A stretch of DNA of 7,255 nucleotides from Nitrospirota bacterium (GTDB lineage: Bacteria > Nitrospirota > Thermodesulfovibrionia > Thermodesulfovibrionales > UBA6898). The stretch spans positions 1 through 7,255 of the forward strand of contig JAOUFP010000139.1 of NCBI GenBank assembly GCA_029858145.1, in the 5' to 3' direction. Both the position numbers and the translations under genes were made by a program. Under the pieces are notes generated by a model. That model worked only from the letters and a program-made list of their open reading frames with translations. It was not told where the DNA came from and did no database searches. Of the stretch, positions 1-6,308 are shown piece after piece. The stretch's first letter is position 1. The number at the start of each line of letters is the position of its first letter.

Positions 1-866
1 GACGGATCGAGGGAAAGTGCCTTTTCTATATCTGCTTTTGCTTCATCAACCCTTCCCACGGAAAGAAGCAATGAGGCCCTGTAGTCGAAAAAGCGGGAGT
101 CCCTGATGTCCTCAGCACCTGTCTCGATACTTTCAAACGCTTTCCGCAGATCGCCCTTCTGATAAAATTCCACGGACTTCCGTATTTTCTCCTGCCACTC
201 TGCCGGGGGAGCGGCTTCGAACCCGGCAGGGCGATAATAGAAGACCGGCGGATAATAGAGCATCCATTGCACGGCGTCAAGAGGGCGCACCAGGTGCCGC
301 GCGACAGGCGCCCGGCCCGCCTCTGCCTCGGCGGACTGTCCGGCGGTCAGCGTAACGCTGCCCGAGGTGTTCGAGGTTGTCACGCGCCCTTCAAAGACGG
401 ACACCAGAGTCTTGTTTTCGCTCACATCTACCAGAAACTCGGTCCCCTCGACCGAAGCGTTCACAAAGGGGGTAGCCACCGTCAGACTTCGCCGGAAACG
501 GCTGAAGAAATGCGCGATTCCGCTGATCAGCTCCAGAAAAAAGGTAGTTTCCTGCCTGGGCCTGGAGAAGATGATCGTGGTATTCTGGTCGAGGCGGAGA
601 ATCGTTTCATTGGCCAGGACTATGTCCGCGCGGCTCCGCTTCAGCACCCTCAGCATATCACCGGCACAGAACGTATCCTTGAACTTGACGGGCCGCCATA
701 GTGTTTCACCTGCTCTCAGCATCTCCGCATCCCCCTCAACAGAGACCGCCTTGCCGACCCAATAATCGCACGTTTGCACTTCTGCCGCCAAAGACGTAAG
801 AGGTATTATCGCGATAATCAAAAAGAATGCTGCCGTCATAAGAAGCCGTAAGCCAATGCGCATCAT
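1..866 (-). CDS. Exported FecR-domain protein with C-terminal TPR-like region (partial, 3' end beyond the window)
   Basis: An open frame of 288 codons runs off the window edge. The start is ATG 866 or the in-frame ATG 863; a GGAGGAG ribosome-binding site at 871-877 sits 4 or 7 nt upstream, so 863 has the better spacing. Residues 1-28 form a signal peptide (hydrophobic core about 12-23, SLA|AE-type cleavage near 27). Residues about 65-165 match the FecR fold: a GD-x-L-x-V start at 69, then VATPFVNASVEGTEF at 130-144 and VSVFEGRV at 155-162. From about 225 the sequence is helical and TPR-like (WQEKIRKSVEFYQKGDLRKA, then GRVDEAKADIEKALSLDP). It lacks the cytoplasmic N-terminal domain and central membrane helix of true FecR anti-sigma regulators, so it is probably a periplasmic or envelope-attached binding protein. 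It follows the cyclase gene by 41 bp in the same direction, so co-transcription is likely. Its partner and ligand are unknown. Confidence 0.88.
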   Translation of the reverse strand, partial: MMRIGLRLLMTAAFFLIIAIIPLTSLAAEVQTCDYWVGKAVSVEGDAEMLRAGETLWRPVKFKDTFCAGDMLRVLKRSRADIVLANETILRLDQNTTIIFSRPRQETTFFLELISGIAHFFSRFRRSLTVATPFVNASVEGTEFLVDVSENKTLVSVFEGRVTTSNTSGSVTLTAGQSAEAEAGRAPVARHLVRPLDAVQWMLYYPPVFYYRPAGFEAAPPAEWQEKIRKSVEFYQKGDLRKAFESIETGAEDIRDSRFFDYRASLLLSVGRVDEAKADIEKALSLDP

Positions 867-907
867 TTTTCTCCTCCTGCTCTGGGTTTTCACAGAGAAT
901 TCATCCG

Positions 908-3157
908 CTATTTACGATCCATCCTGACAACGCCTTCCCATGATTCCCCGGGCGGATGGGCCCTGTATTGTCCGCACAACCCGACATAAAAGCGTGACGG
1001 ACCGTCCTCTCCGGAAATGCGGATGACCTGTTGAAATTTATCACGCGCCTCGTCCCATGACTGTCTCCTGAACGCATCGAGTGCTTCGGCGAATACCGCG
1101 CATGCATCTCTCTGGTGCCCGCTGCAATCCTCTCTGCGGCAGATCAATTCATGAATCGTAAGCGCTTTCATTTTTCCGGCAAGAATAAATTTCCCGATTT
1201 CTCTCGTCATAAAACCATCGAGCTGACCGAGCAATTCTTCGGATGCCAGTATCTTCGTGCCAAGGTACTTGTTCAGTCCCTCGATCCTTGTTGCGGTATT
1301 GACGATGTCTCCGACAGGGCGATACTCATAGTGATCGATCGCGCCGATATTGCCGAGCAGTATATGCCCGGAGTGCAGTCCGATACGGGTCGTGAGGCGC
1401 ACCGTTTTTCCGGACAACGTGAAGTCCTGTACGGCCTTCGAAACATCGAGGGCTGCAAGACACGAATCGTGTTTGAGTTTCGCTTCAGACTGTGCCGCCA
1501 CCCATAACGCCAGCATCGAGTCGCCGACGACATTGGAAACTATTCCTCCATGGTTCCTGACCGGCTGGAAGACCGTTTCAAAGTACGAATTCATGAAACT
1601 GCCGAGCGTCCGCGGGTCCATGGTTTCGGAAAGAGTAGTATAGTGCTCTGCATCAGTGCACAAACAGATTCCGTAGACCACCTTACTGCTCTCCCTGAGA
1701 TTTCCGATATTCTTCACGACCTGATCAACGACCTGATCAGGCATGTAATATCCAAAGGCCTTTCTGATATTGTCCCGCTCCCTGTTTGAATCCATATACT
1801 TCCACAGTACACTCCCGAAAAAACCGAGAGCCGTCTGGAAAAACAGCGGGACAACAACAGGAACCCATGTGCCTGCTGCCGCGAACACATGCCTGGCAGC
1901 CGCAAGATAAAGGATGCTGGCGCCTATCACACTCACTGCGGCGATCACGGGCGGGAACTGCCGGCATACTGCTCCCATCGCCAGCCCCCAGAGCAAAAGA
2001 AGCGCGATATGCGCGTAAGAACTGACCGGCCGGACCGGCTCATCCTCCACCAGATTGGCGAACGCGGTTGCCATGATTTCTACACCGCTTATGTCCAGGC
2101 CGTCGGGCCTGGAAAAAACAGTATAGTAGCCGTCTTTCTGAGCCGTCTGCAGGAAATCTGAACGCCCGACAAAAACCGCCTTGCCCCTCAGATCGATCCG
2201 CCTCTGTTCGGGAGCGTCTTTGTCGAGCTGCAGGATCTTATAATACGGAATCGTGGTGATTGACCGGGGGGGACCGTAGAAATTAAGATACCGGCTGTCC
2301 ATGCCCTGGTACGTCGTGATCAGTGAGGAGATCATCCGCTTCTTTTTCCGGTCACCCGCATACGCATGCTCTGCCTCCCGGAGCATTTTTCCAGCGGTCA
2401 GCGGTTCGTTGACAAAGAATTCCCGTATCCTGCGAATGACTGTTTCAGCACCCCTGTTTTCAGAAACAGCATCCTTTCCAAGAGGCAGGAGATAGTCCGC
2501 TGATGACGAAAACTTTTCCAGCAAAGGGAGAAAATCTCTGCAGGTCTGCATAACAAAAATATTGAATGCCACAACGGGCATCGTTGGTGTGTCGCCGGCT
2601 GCAGTCTTGAATGTCCAGTACTGGCTCACCTTAACCGGCACCTTCGGCAGTGGAAACGGCGCCAGTGCAGCGGCGGACTGTTCCAGGAGGGGAAACGGCG
2701 GCACCATTTTTACAATCGTAACGTCGCCCGTCGGAGACCCTGCCCTGCCCGTAAGAGAAAACGTCTCGCCCCTGAGGCTTGAGCTGAGCACCACATTGCG
2801 CGCCTTTCTTACCGCCTCCGCGAATACTCTGTCCTCACCTGCGGGACCGGGTTCTTCAAAGGTGATGTCAAATGCGATGACCGCAGCGCCCGCGTTTATC
2901 AGGTTATCTATGAGCCGGGCGTGGAGAGAGCGGGGCCATTTCCTCGGGTCGCCGGGCAGATTGAGCACGTCCGCGGATTCCTTGTCGATACCGACCACAA
3001 CAACTTCAGCCGGCGCCTTTCTTGCTCCCCTCAAGTTGAACAGGATATTCAACCCTGTGTTCTCCTCCACATCGAGACTGAAAGGGATAAGACTTACCAT
3101 CATCCCCGCTACACCGGTGATAACACCCAATGCTATTGCCTTTGCGAGTCGGGACAT
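908..3157 (-). CDS. CHASE2-domain class III adenylate/guanylate cyclase
   Basis: This 749-residue integral membrane protein probably makes a cyclic nucleotide from ATP or GTP in response to an extracytoplasmic signal. A membrane helix at about 5-26 is followed by a CHASE2 sensor at about 27-380 (FDITFEEPGPAGEDRVFAEA at 96-115; LRGKAVFVG at 323-331). The three helices typical of CHASE2 proteins follow at about 381-397, 402-420 and 427-452. The cyclase domain spans about 490-670: metal ligands D502 (CTDAEHYTTLSE) and D546 (VVGDSMLALW), and transition-state residues N620 and R624 (VGDIVNTATRIEG). The purine-recognition positions align with N542 and R613, not the usual Lys and Asp/Thr, so substrate is uncertain. 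Residues about 680-735 form a TPR-like tail ending in the ESWEGVVRMDRK close common in this family, so the gene is complete. There is no good ribosome-binding site before ATG 3157, and an in-frame TAG lies five codons upstream. It leads an operon with the FecR-domain gene. Confidence 0.93.
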   Translation of the reverse strand: MSRLAKAIALGVITGVAGMMVSLIPFSLDVEENTGLNILFNLRGARKAPAEVVVVGIDKESADVLNLPGDPRKWPRSLHARLIDNLINAGAAVIAFDITFEEPGPAGEDRVFAEAVRKARNVVLSSSLRGETFSLTGRAGSPTGDVTIVKMVPPFPLLEQSAAALAPFPLPKVPVKVSQYWTFKTAAGDTPTMPVVAFNIFVMQTCRDFLPLLEKFSSSADYLLPLGKDAVSENRGAETVIRRIREFFVNEPLTAGKMLREAEHAYAGDRKKKRMISSLITTYQGMDSRYLNFYGPPRSITTIPYYKILQLDKDAPEQRRIDLRGKAVFVGRSDFLQTAQKDGYYTVFSRPDGLDISGVEIMATAFANLVEDEPVRPVSSYAHIALLLLWGLAMGAVCRQFPPVIAAVSVIGASILYLAAARHVFAAAGTWVPVVVPLFFQTALGFFGSVLWKYMDSNRERDNIRKAFGYYMPDQVVDQVVKNIGNLRESSKVVYGICLCTDAEHYTTLSETMDPRTLGSFMNSYFETVFQPVRNHGGIVSNVVGDSMLALWVAAQSEAKLKHDSCLAALDVSKAVQDFTLSGKTVRLTTRIGLHSGHILLGNIGAIDHYEYRPVGDIVNTATRIEGLNKYLGTKILASEELLGQLDGFMTREIGKFILAGKMKALTIHELICRREDCSGHQRDACAVFAEALDAFRRQSWDEARDKFQQVIRISGEDGPSRFYVGLCGQYRAHPPGESWEGVVRMDRK

Positions 3158-3169
3158 ATCACAGAATCT

Positions 3170-3358
3170 CTATGTTCCCGGAATGGCCCAATAACATACT
3201 GCTGCGCTAAGAGCCACGGGAATCATGCCTGCGACTGCAGGAGATGCCGAAACAGCAAAGTCCTTGATTTTTCGCGAATTCAATGGGAAAAGCTGTTGCG
3301 TTGTGATTGCAAGCGTCACTTCGTTTCTCTCTGCCCCCGTAATGCCCCTCTCCGGCAT
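3170..3358 (-). CDS. Possible small membrane protein or leader ORF upstream of the cyclase
   Basis: This 62-codon ORF begins at ATG 3358 with AAGG a few bases upstream and an in-frame TGA directly before the start. I recognise no family. Residues 1-33 are polar and end in a basic stretch (NSRKIKD); residues about 34-58 are a hydrophobic segment that could span the membrane once with the N-terminus inside. It ends with TAG at 3172-3170, 12 bp before the cyclase ATG and in the same reading frame. Because the cyclase has almost no ribosome-binding site, translation of this ORF could feed ribosomes to it. Fusing the two frames would put two membrane helices before CHASE2 and place that sensor in the cytoplasm, so the TAG is more likely a real stop than a mutation that split one gene. 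It could also be non-coding leader sequence. Confidence 0.4.
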   Translation of the reverse strand: MPERGITGAERNEVTLAITTQQLFPLNSRKIKDFAVSASPAVAGMIPVALSAAVCYWAIPGT

Positions 3359-3394
3359 TCACCTTAAGAGAGTTTGTTCTACCTTTTCACTTTT

Positions 3395-3425
3395 CGGCAG
3401 CGCTGCTGTCTTCCATCTGCTGCCG
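3395..3425 (-). other. Leader hairpin before the cyclase operon ORFs
   Basis: The arms 3395-3401 (CGGCAGC) and 3419-3425 (GCTGCCG) are perfectly complementary over 7 bp with a 17-nt loop. The left arm overlaps a 10-bp palindrome at 3398-3407 (GCAGCGCTGC), so two mutually exclusive folds are possible. There is no T-tract after it on the minus strand, so it is not a standard terminator. It would lie in the 5' leader of a transcript from the promoter at 3598-3626. A regulatory role is only inferred. Confidence 0.3.
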
Positions 3426-3450
3426 GGCCCGATTGCTCCCCTTATTTTTC

Positions 3451-3488
3451 TTTAAAGTGGATGTGAAGTTTTTTTAAAGTGGATATGA
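3451..3488. repeat. Two 16-bp direct repeats, 22 bp apart
   Basis: TTTAAAGTGGATGTGA (3451-3466) and TTTAAAGTGGATATGA (3473-3488) match at 15 of 16 positions, with start-to-start spacing of 22 bp, about two helical turns. A related motif, AAGTGGAC, lies in the opposite orientation at about 3578-3585. They could be tandem binding sites for a regulator of the cyclase operon, or the ends of a degraded mobile element. Both are inferences; only the repeat itself is seen directly. Confidence 0.6.
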
Positions 3489-3597
3489 CGTTGCAGAAAA
3501 CAGCACTTTTTCCAGCATGCTTTAGGTCTTGTCTGTTTCTCGCCCGCCCCCTCTGGTAATAAGGTTTTCACAAAATAGTCCACTTGTCAACCGCCTA

Positions 3598-3626
3598 ATT
3601 ATATTGATAAATCACAAGAGAGTCAA
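3598..3626 (-). promoter_or_regulatory. Sigma-70-type promoter for the cyclase operon
   Basis: On the minus strand TTGACT (3626-3621) is followed after exactly 17 bp by a consensus TATAAT (3603-3598). Transcription should start near 3590 and run toward the cyclase, giving a leader of about 230 nt before the 62-codon ORF and about 430 nt before the cyclase ATG. It is the best promoter match I found in the window and stands in the right place and direction for the cyclase-FecR operon. Confidence 0.65.
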
Positions 3627-3705
3627 TGCAAAATAGAAATGACCGGTTTTCTGCCACCGCCTTCTGCGGGGATTTTCGTTTGTGCCGGTTTATGCCGAAC
3701 TTCCT

Positions 3706-3742
3706 CCAGGGATGATCCCTGGGCGGCACATATGTGTGCCGC
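3706..3742. other. Two adjacent perfect hairpins
   Basis: The first hairpin pairs 3706-3712 (CCAGGGA) with 3716-3722 (TCCCTGG) around a 3-nt loop. The second starts at the very next base and pairs 3723-3730 (GCGGCACA) with 3735-3742 (TGTGCCGC) around TATG. On the plus strand the second is followed by GTTTT, a weak intrinsic-terminator signature, but no plus-strand gene is evident. On the minus strand no T-tract follows either stem. They may protect the 3' end of the kinase transcript, end an unannotated plus-strand small RNA, or bind a protein; the sequence does not decide. Confidence 0.5.
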
Positions 3743-3772
3743 GTTTTCCTGACGGACAGCTTCATATTCTTC

Positions 3773-3805
3773 TCAGGTCAGCATGATCATGTCCTGTCCT
3801 GGCAT
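3773..3805 (-). CDS. Possible 10-residue leader peptide (MPGQDMIMLT)
   Basis: A short ORF of ten codons plus TGA starts at ATG 3805 behind the purine-rich stretch CAGGAGGAGGCAGG, one of the strongest ribosome-binding sites in the window. It lies about 95 bp after the kinase stop codon and about 30 bp before the pair of hairpins at 3706-3742. A short translated ORF followed by stable stems resembles an attenuator layout, but the peptide has no run of one amino acid and no structural gene follows closely. It may be chance. Confidence 0.2.
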   Translation of the reverse strand: MPGQDMIMLT

Positions 3806-3897
3806 CCTGCCTCCTCCTGATAAAGATGCAGTCCGCCATCTTTCAGACCGGACATTTTCATTTTGCTGCTGCATTCAGTTATGAGGCTGGCAGCCTT

Positions 3898-6126
3898 TTA
3901 TGTATCCAGAATCTCTCTTATTTTGACAAGAAGGTCGTTGGGAGAAACCGGCTTTGAAATAAAACTCATCTTTTCTTCCAGGATACCTTTGGTACTGATT
4001 ACGTCAGACGTATACCCGCTGGTGAAAAGAATTTTCATGCCGGGCTTCACCTTTTTTATTCTGTCATAAACCTCTTTTCCGCTTTTCTTCGGCATAATCA
4101 CGTCGAGAAGGGCGAGCTGGATTCTCTCTTTATTCTCCTCAAATTTATTTATCGCATCCTCTCCGTCTACTGCCTCTATCACCGTGTATCCAACCCCTTC
4201 CAGGACTTTCCGCTCCAGCTTTCTCACATCTTCATTGTCTTCGGCAACCAGTATCGTCTCTGTACCGCCTTTCGGAACGATCATCTCTGCGGTTGCTTCC
4301 GCTTCTTCCACTGGTTCAACCAGGGGCAGGTATATCTTGAACGTCGTGCCCTTTCCGGGTTCGCTGTATACAGTGATATGGCCGCCGTGCTGTTTGATTA
4401 TTCCATATACGATTGCAAGCCCGAGTCCCGTCCCTTTCCCCACCTCTTTCGTAGTGAAAAAGGGTTCAAATATCCTCAGTCTCGTTGTTTCATCCATCCC
4501 CTTACCTGAATCACTTACAGACATGAGGGCATATATCCCGGCTTTTTCGATTCCGCTTGCCGCTATGTAGTCCTCATCCAGATGAACTGTTTTCGTGACG
4601 ACAGACAGGCATCCGCCATTGGGCATCGCATCACGCGCGTTCGTGCAGAGGTTCATCAGCACCTGCTCTATCTGGCCGGTATCCACCATTACGGGCAGAG
4701 CTTTGTCGGTAAGTCGCGTCATAAGCTCGATATCCTCACCGATAATCCTGTTGAGGAGTTTCTCCATCCCCGTTATGAGCTGATTTAAATCCCTTTGTTT
4801 GGGGCTGATTATCTGGTTTCTGCTGAAGGCAAGGAGCTGCCGTGTCAGGTCTGCAGACTTTTCTGAAGAGTTGAGTATCTGCTCCACATAATTCTTCAGG
4901 GGACTTTTTTCCCCGATTTTCATATTCAGGAGGTTTCCGTAGCCGATTATTGCCGTCAGCATATTGTTGAAGTCATGCGCAATGCCTCCCGCAAGATGGC
5001 CGATTGCCTCCATTTTCTGCGCCTGCTGCAACTGAAATTCCAGCTTCTTTTTTTCCTCCTCAGACCTGCGCCGTTCGGAAATATCTCTCGCCAGCCCCAT
5101 AATGAAAAGACGTCCGCTGATTTCCATAATCCCCAGACGCACTTCGACCGTGAGTGTGCTCCCGTCTTTTCGACGGTGCACGGTCTCGTTCGTAACAGGG
5201 ACGTGCGGCTGCAGATTTTCCCATGCTTTTTCATCGGACCTGACGGCTGCCTCGCCGGCGTCGATATCCTTAACCGAAAGGGAAAGCAATTCATCCCGGG
5301 TATACCCCAGGCTATCACAGGCACGCTGATTAACGTCGACAATTCTGCCTTCAGGATCAAAAAGAAAGAAGGCATCCACCGCCTGATCGACGAGGGTGCG
5401 GAAACGCTTCTCGCTTGAGAGCAGTTCAAGGTTCCTTTTTTCGATCTGCCCGATCATGGCGTTGAAATTGTCGACGAGCTGTCCTACTTCATCGTTTCCA
5501 TGTTTTTCAACCCGCAACGAAAAATCCCTTTCCTTCGATATCCGTTCAGCCGCCGATGACAGCGAGAGAACAGGCCTTGATATCAGTCTCTGCAAAAAGG
5601 AGATCATGACAAAAACAATGCCCGTTGAAATCAATACCGCGATAAGCATCATCCAAACGGCGATCAGCCGGGCCCTTTTCATTCCCCTCATGTCGTCAAC
5701 GAGGATGAGAGAGCCGATCGCGATGCCTTCCCTCTCAATTTCCTGGGTGATCTGCAAATAACCGGGAAGCGGGCTTCTCAGGCGGTCATCCGGTCTCCGG
5801 CCGTTTTCCCCAAACCCGCCGGGCGCAGTGCCGTATGAAGCGAATTTGTCACCGTTTGTATTCAGGATAACCGCGTAAGTCACCGAGGGTCTCACGGACA
5901 GAGAAGTCAGCACGCGTACTGCCTCCTCCGGGATCTGAAAGGCGAGCGCAGCCTCACAATTTTTTCCCAGTATCTGCGCAAGCCCCACCAGATCGCTTTC
6001 GTAACTTTTCCGGACCTGATCGGTCGTCATGACATAAAAAACAATACACGCCAGCAGCACAGCCACTGTTCCCGTGGTCATCAGAATCACCGTGAGTTTT
6101 TTCTTTATCGACATGTCACGAAACAT
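3898..6126 (-). CDS. CHASE8-HAMP-PAS hybrid sensor histidine kinase with C-terminal receiver
   Basis: This 742-residue inner-membrane protein senses a periplasmic cue and passes phosphate from His to Asp. Helices at about 11-33 and 154-177 flank a periplasmic CHASE8 domain (AQILGKNCEAALAF at 50-63, SVTYAVILNTNGDKFASYG at 81-99). HAMP (about 178-230) and PAS (about 240-350) lead to the kinase core: H-box IGHLAGGIAHDFNN with H384, N-box with N492 and N496, G1 VSDSGKGM (D539), F-box EPFFTTK and G2 GKGTGLGLA. The receiver (about 624-740) has acidic E629/D630, phospho-acceptor D675, T702 and K725. All catalytic residues are present. ATG 6126 has AAGGAG 10 nt upstream (6137-6142), whereas M5 would be too far from it. 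There is no output domain and no HPt domain, so phosphate must pass to a partner outside the window. It follows yfiR, and CHASE8 is also the sensor of YfiN, the known YfiR target. Confidence 0.95.
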   Translation of the reverse strand: MFRDMSIKKKLTVILMTTGTVAVLLACIVFYVMTTDQVRKSYESDLVGLAQILGKNCEAALAFQIPEEAVRVLTSLSVRPSVTYAVILNTNGDKFASYGTAPGGFGENGRRPDDRLRSPLPGYLQITQEIEREGIAIGSLILVDDMRGMKRARLIAVWMMLIAVLISTGIVFVMISFLQRLISRPVLSLSSAAERISKERDFSLRVEKHGNDEVGQLVDNFNAMIGQIEKRNLELLSSEKRFRTLVDQAVDAFFLFDPEGRIVDVNQRACDSLGYTRDELLSLSVKDIDAGEAAVRSDEKAWENLQPHVPVTNETVHRRKDGSTLTVEVRLGIMEISGRLFIMGLARDISERRRSEEEKKKLEFQLQQAQKMEAIGHLAGGIAHDFNNMLTAIIGYGNLLNMKIGEKSPLKNYVEQILNSSEKSADLTRQLLAFSRNQIISPKQRDLNQLITGMEKLLNRIIGEDIELMTRLTDKALPVMVDTGQIEQVLMNLCTNARDAMPNGGCLSVVTKTVHLDEDYIAASGIEKAGIYALMSVSDSGKGMDETTRLRIFEPFFTTKEVGKGTGLGLAIVYGIIKQHGGHITVYSEPGKGTTFKIYLPLVEPVEEAEATAEMIVPKGGTETILVAEDNEDVRKLERKVLEGVGYTVIEAVDGEDAINKFEENKERIQLALLDVIMPKKSGKEVYDRIKKVKPGMKILFTSGYTSDVISTKGILEEKMSFISKPVSPNDLLVKIREILDT

Positions 6127-6168
6127 CAGTCACATTCTCCTTATTAACAGTCTCAAAATAATGACGAC

Positions 6169-6174
6169 ATTATA
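6169..6174 (-). promoter_or_regulatory. Possible -10 box for the hybrid kinase gene
   Basis: On the minus strand a consensus TATAAT lies at 6174-6169, about 43 bp upstream of the kinase ATG, which would give a leader of about 36 nt. No -35 hexamer resembling TTGACA sits 16-18 bp upstream, and there is no extended -10 TGn. It lies inside the palindromic element, so if it works, the element supplies the promoter. Weak evidence. Confidence 0.25.
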
Positions 6175-6193
6175 TTTGCAAAATCCCTCCTGA

Positions 6194-6241
6194 CCTTCCT
6201 TTTCCTAAGGGAGGAATAATCCCCTCTTTGGCAAAGAGGGG
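6194..6241. repeat. Paired-hairpin core of the intergenic repeat
   Basis: Hairpin one pairs 6194-6201 (CCTTCCTT) with 6207-6214 (AAGGGAGG): 8 bp including one G-T wobble, 5-nt loop. Hairpin two pairs 6221-6229 (CCCCTCTTT) with 6233-6241 (AAAGAGGGG): perfect 9-bp stem, 3-nt loop. Tandem C/T-rich hairpins of this kind bounded by AAATC...GATTT ends resemble dispersed intergenic repeats I recall from Nitrospirota and Deltaproteobacteria genomes. Neither stem is followed by a T-tract, so they are not standard terminators. Confidence 0.6.
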
Positions 6242-6308
6242 TGGGGGGAGATTTCCTGATAAATGCCGATTCAATTATGAGACTTTTAATAAAACCGTAA
6301 CTCATGGA

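Larger units (their letters stand above)
3359..3897. other. 539-bp intergenic region with regulatory signals and no long gene
   Basis: This gap separates the hybrid kinase from the cyclase operon. I see no convincing protein gene longer than a leader peptide. Reading on the minus strand it holds, in order: a 10-codon ORF with a strong ribosome-binding site (3773-3805), two adjacent perfect hairpins (3706-3742), a sigma-70-like promoter (3598-3626), two 16-bp direct repeats (3451-3488), and a 7-bp-stem hairpin (3395-3425) just before the 62-codon ORF. The base composition is locally AT-rich around the promoter and repeats. No clear intrinsic terminator for the kinase gene was found on the minus strand. 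Confidence 0.7.
6141..6292. mobile_element. MITE-like 152-bp long inverted repeat between yfiR and the kinase gene
   Basis: The ends 6141-6159 (TTATTAACAGTCTCAAAAT) and 6274-6292 are inverted repeats matching at 17 of 19 positions. The similarity continues inward, more weakly (CGACATT against CGGCATT), to a second inverted pair at 6181-6195 and 6240-6254 matching at 11 of 15. Two hairpins fill the centre. The segment has no coding capacity and fills nearly the whole 182-bp gap. This looks like a non-autonomous palindromic insertion; I cannot define a target-site duplication. It would form a long stem in a transcript passing from yfiR to the kinase. Confidence 0.55.

Noticed and set aside
267..765. 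Two overlapping plus-strand open frames of 144 and 132 codons
   Set aside because: Both lie opposite the FecR-domain gene, have low-complexity Arg/Ser-rich translations and no family features.
882..900. CTCTG/CAGAG mini-hairpin between the cyclase and FecR genes
   Set aside because: A 5-bp stem with an 8-nt loop is within chance expectation and has no T-tract.
2562..3194. 210-codon plus-strand open frame
   Set aside because: It lies wholly opposite the CHASE2 region of the cyclase, which has clear domain motifs; the translation resembles no family and is the complement shadow of a real gene.
3562..3590. Perfect TTGACA (minus strand, 3590-3585) as a second promoter
   Set aside because: At 16-18 bp spacing only AAACCT-like sequence is present; the TATAAT that matters lies upstream, paired with TTGACT.
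3157..3590. Known riboswitch class (for example c-di-GMP) in the cyclase leader
   Set aside because: I looked for the conserved core motifs and did not see them; only simple hairpins and repeats are visible.
3884..3900. AGGCT-GGC-AGCCT hairpin at the kinase stop codon as a terminator
   Set aside because: The stem is only 5 bp and the T-run follows it on the plus strand, not downstream of the kinase on the minus strand.
4956..5429. 157-codon minus-strand frame inside the kinase gene
   Set aside because: Another frame of the PAS-HisKA region, whose in-frame protein has all expected motifs; the alternative translation is basic and featureless.
6221..6241. 9-bp hairpin after yfiR as an intrinsic terminator
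   Set aside because: Neither strand has a T-tract after the stem; the hairpin is better explained as part of the palindromic repeat.
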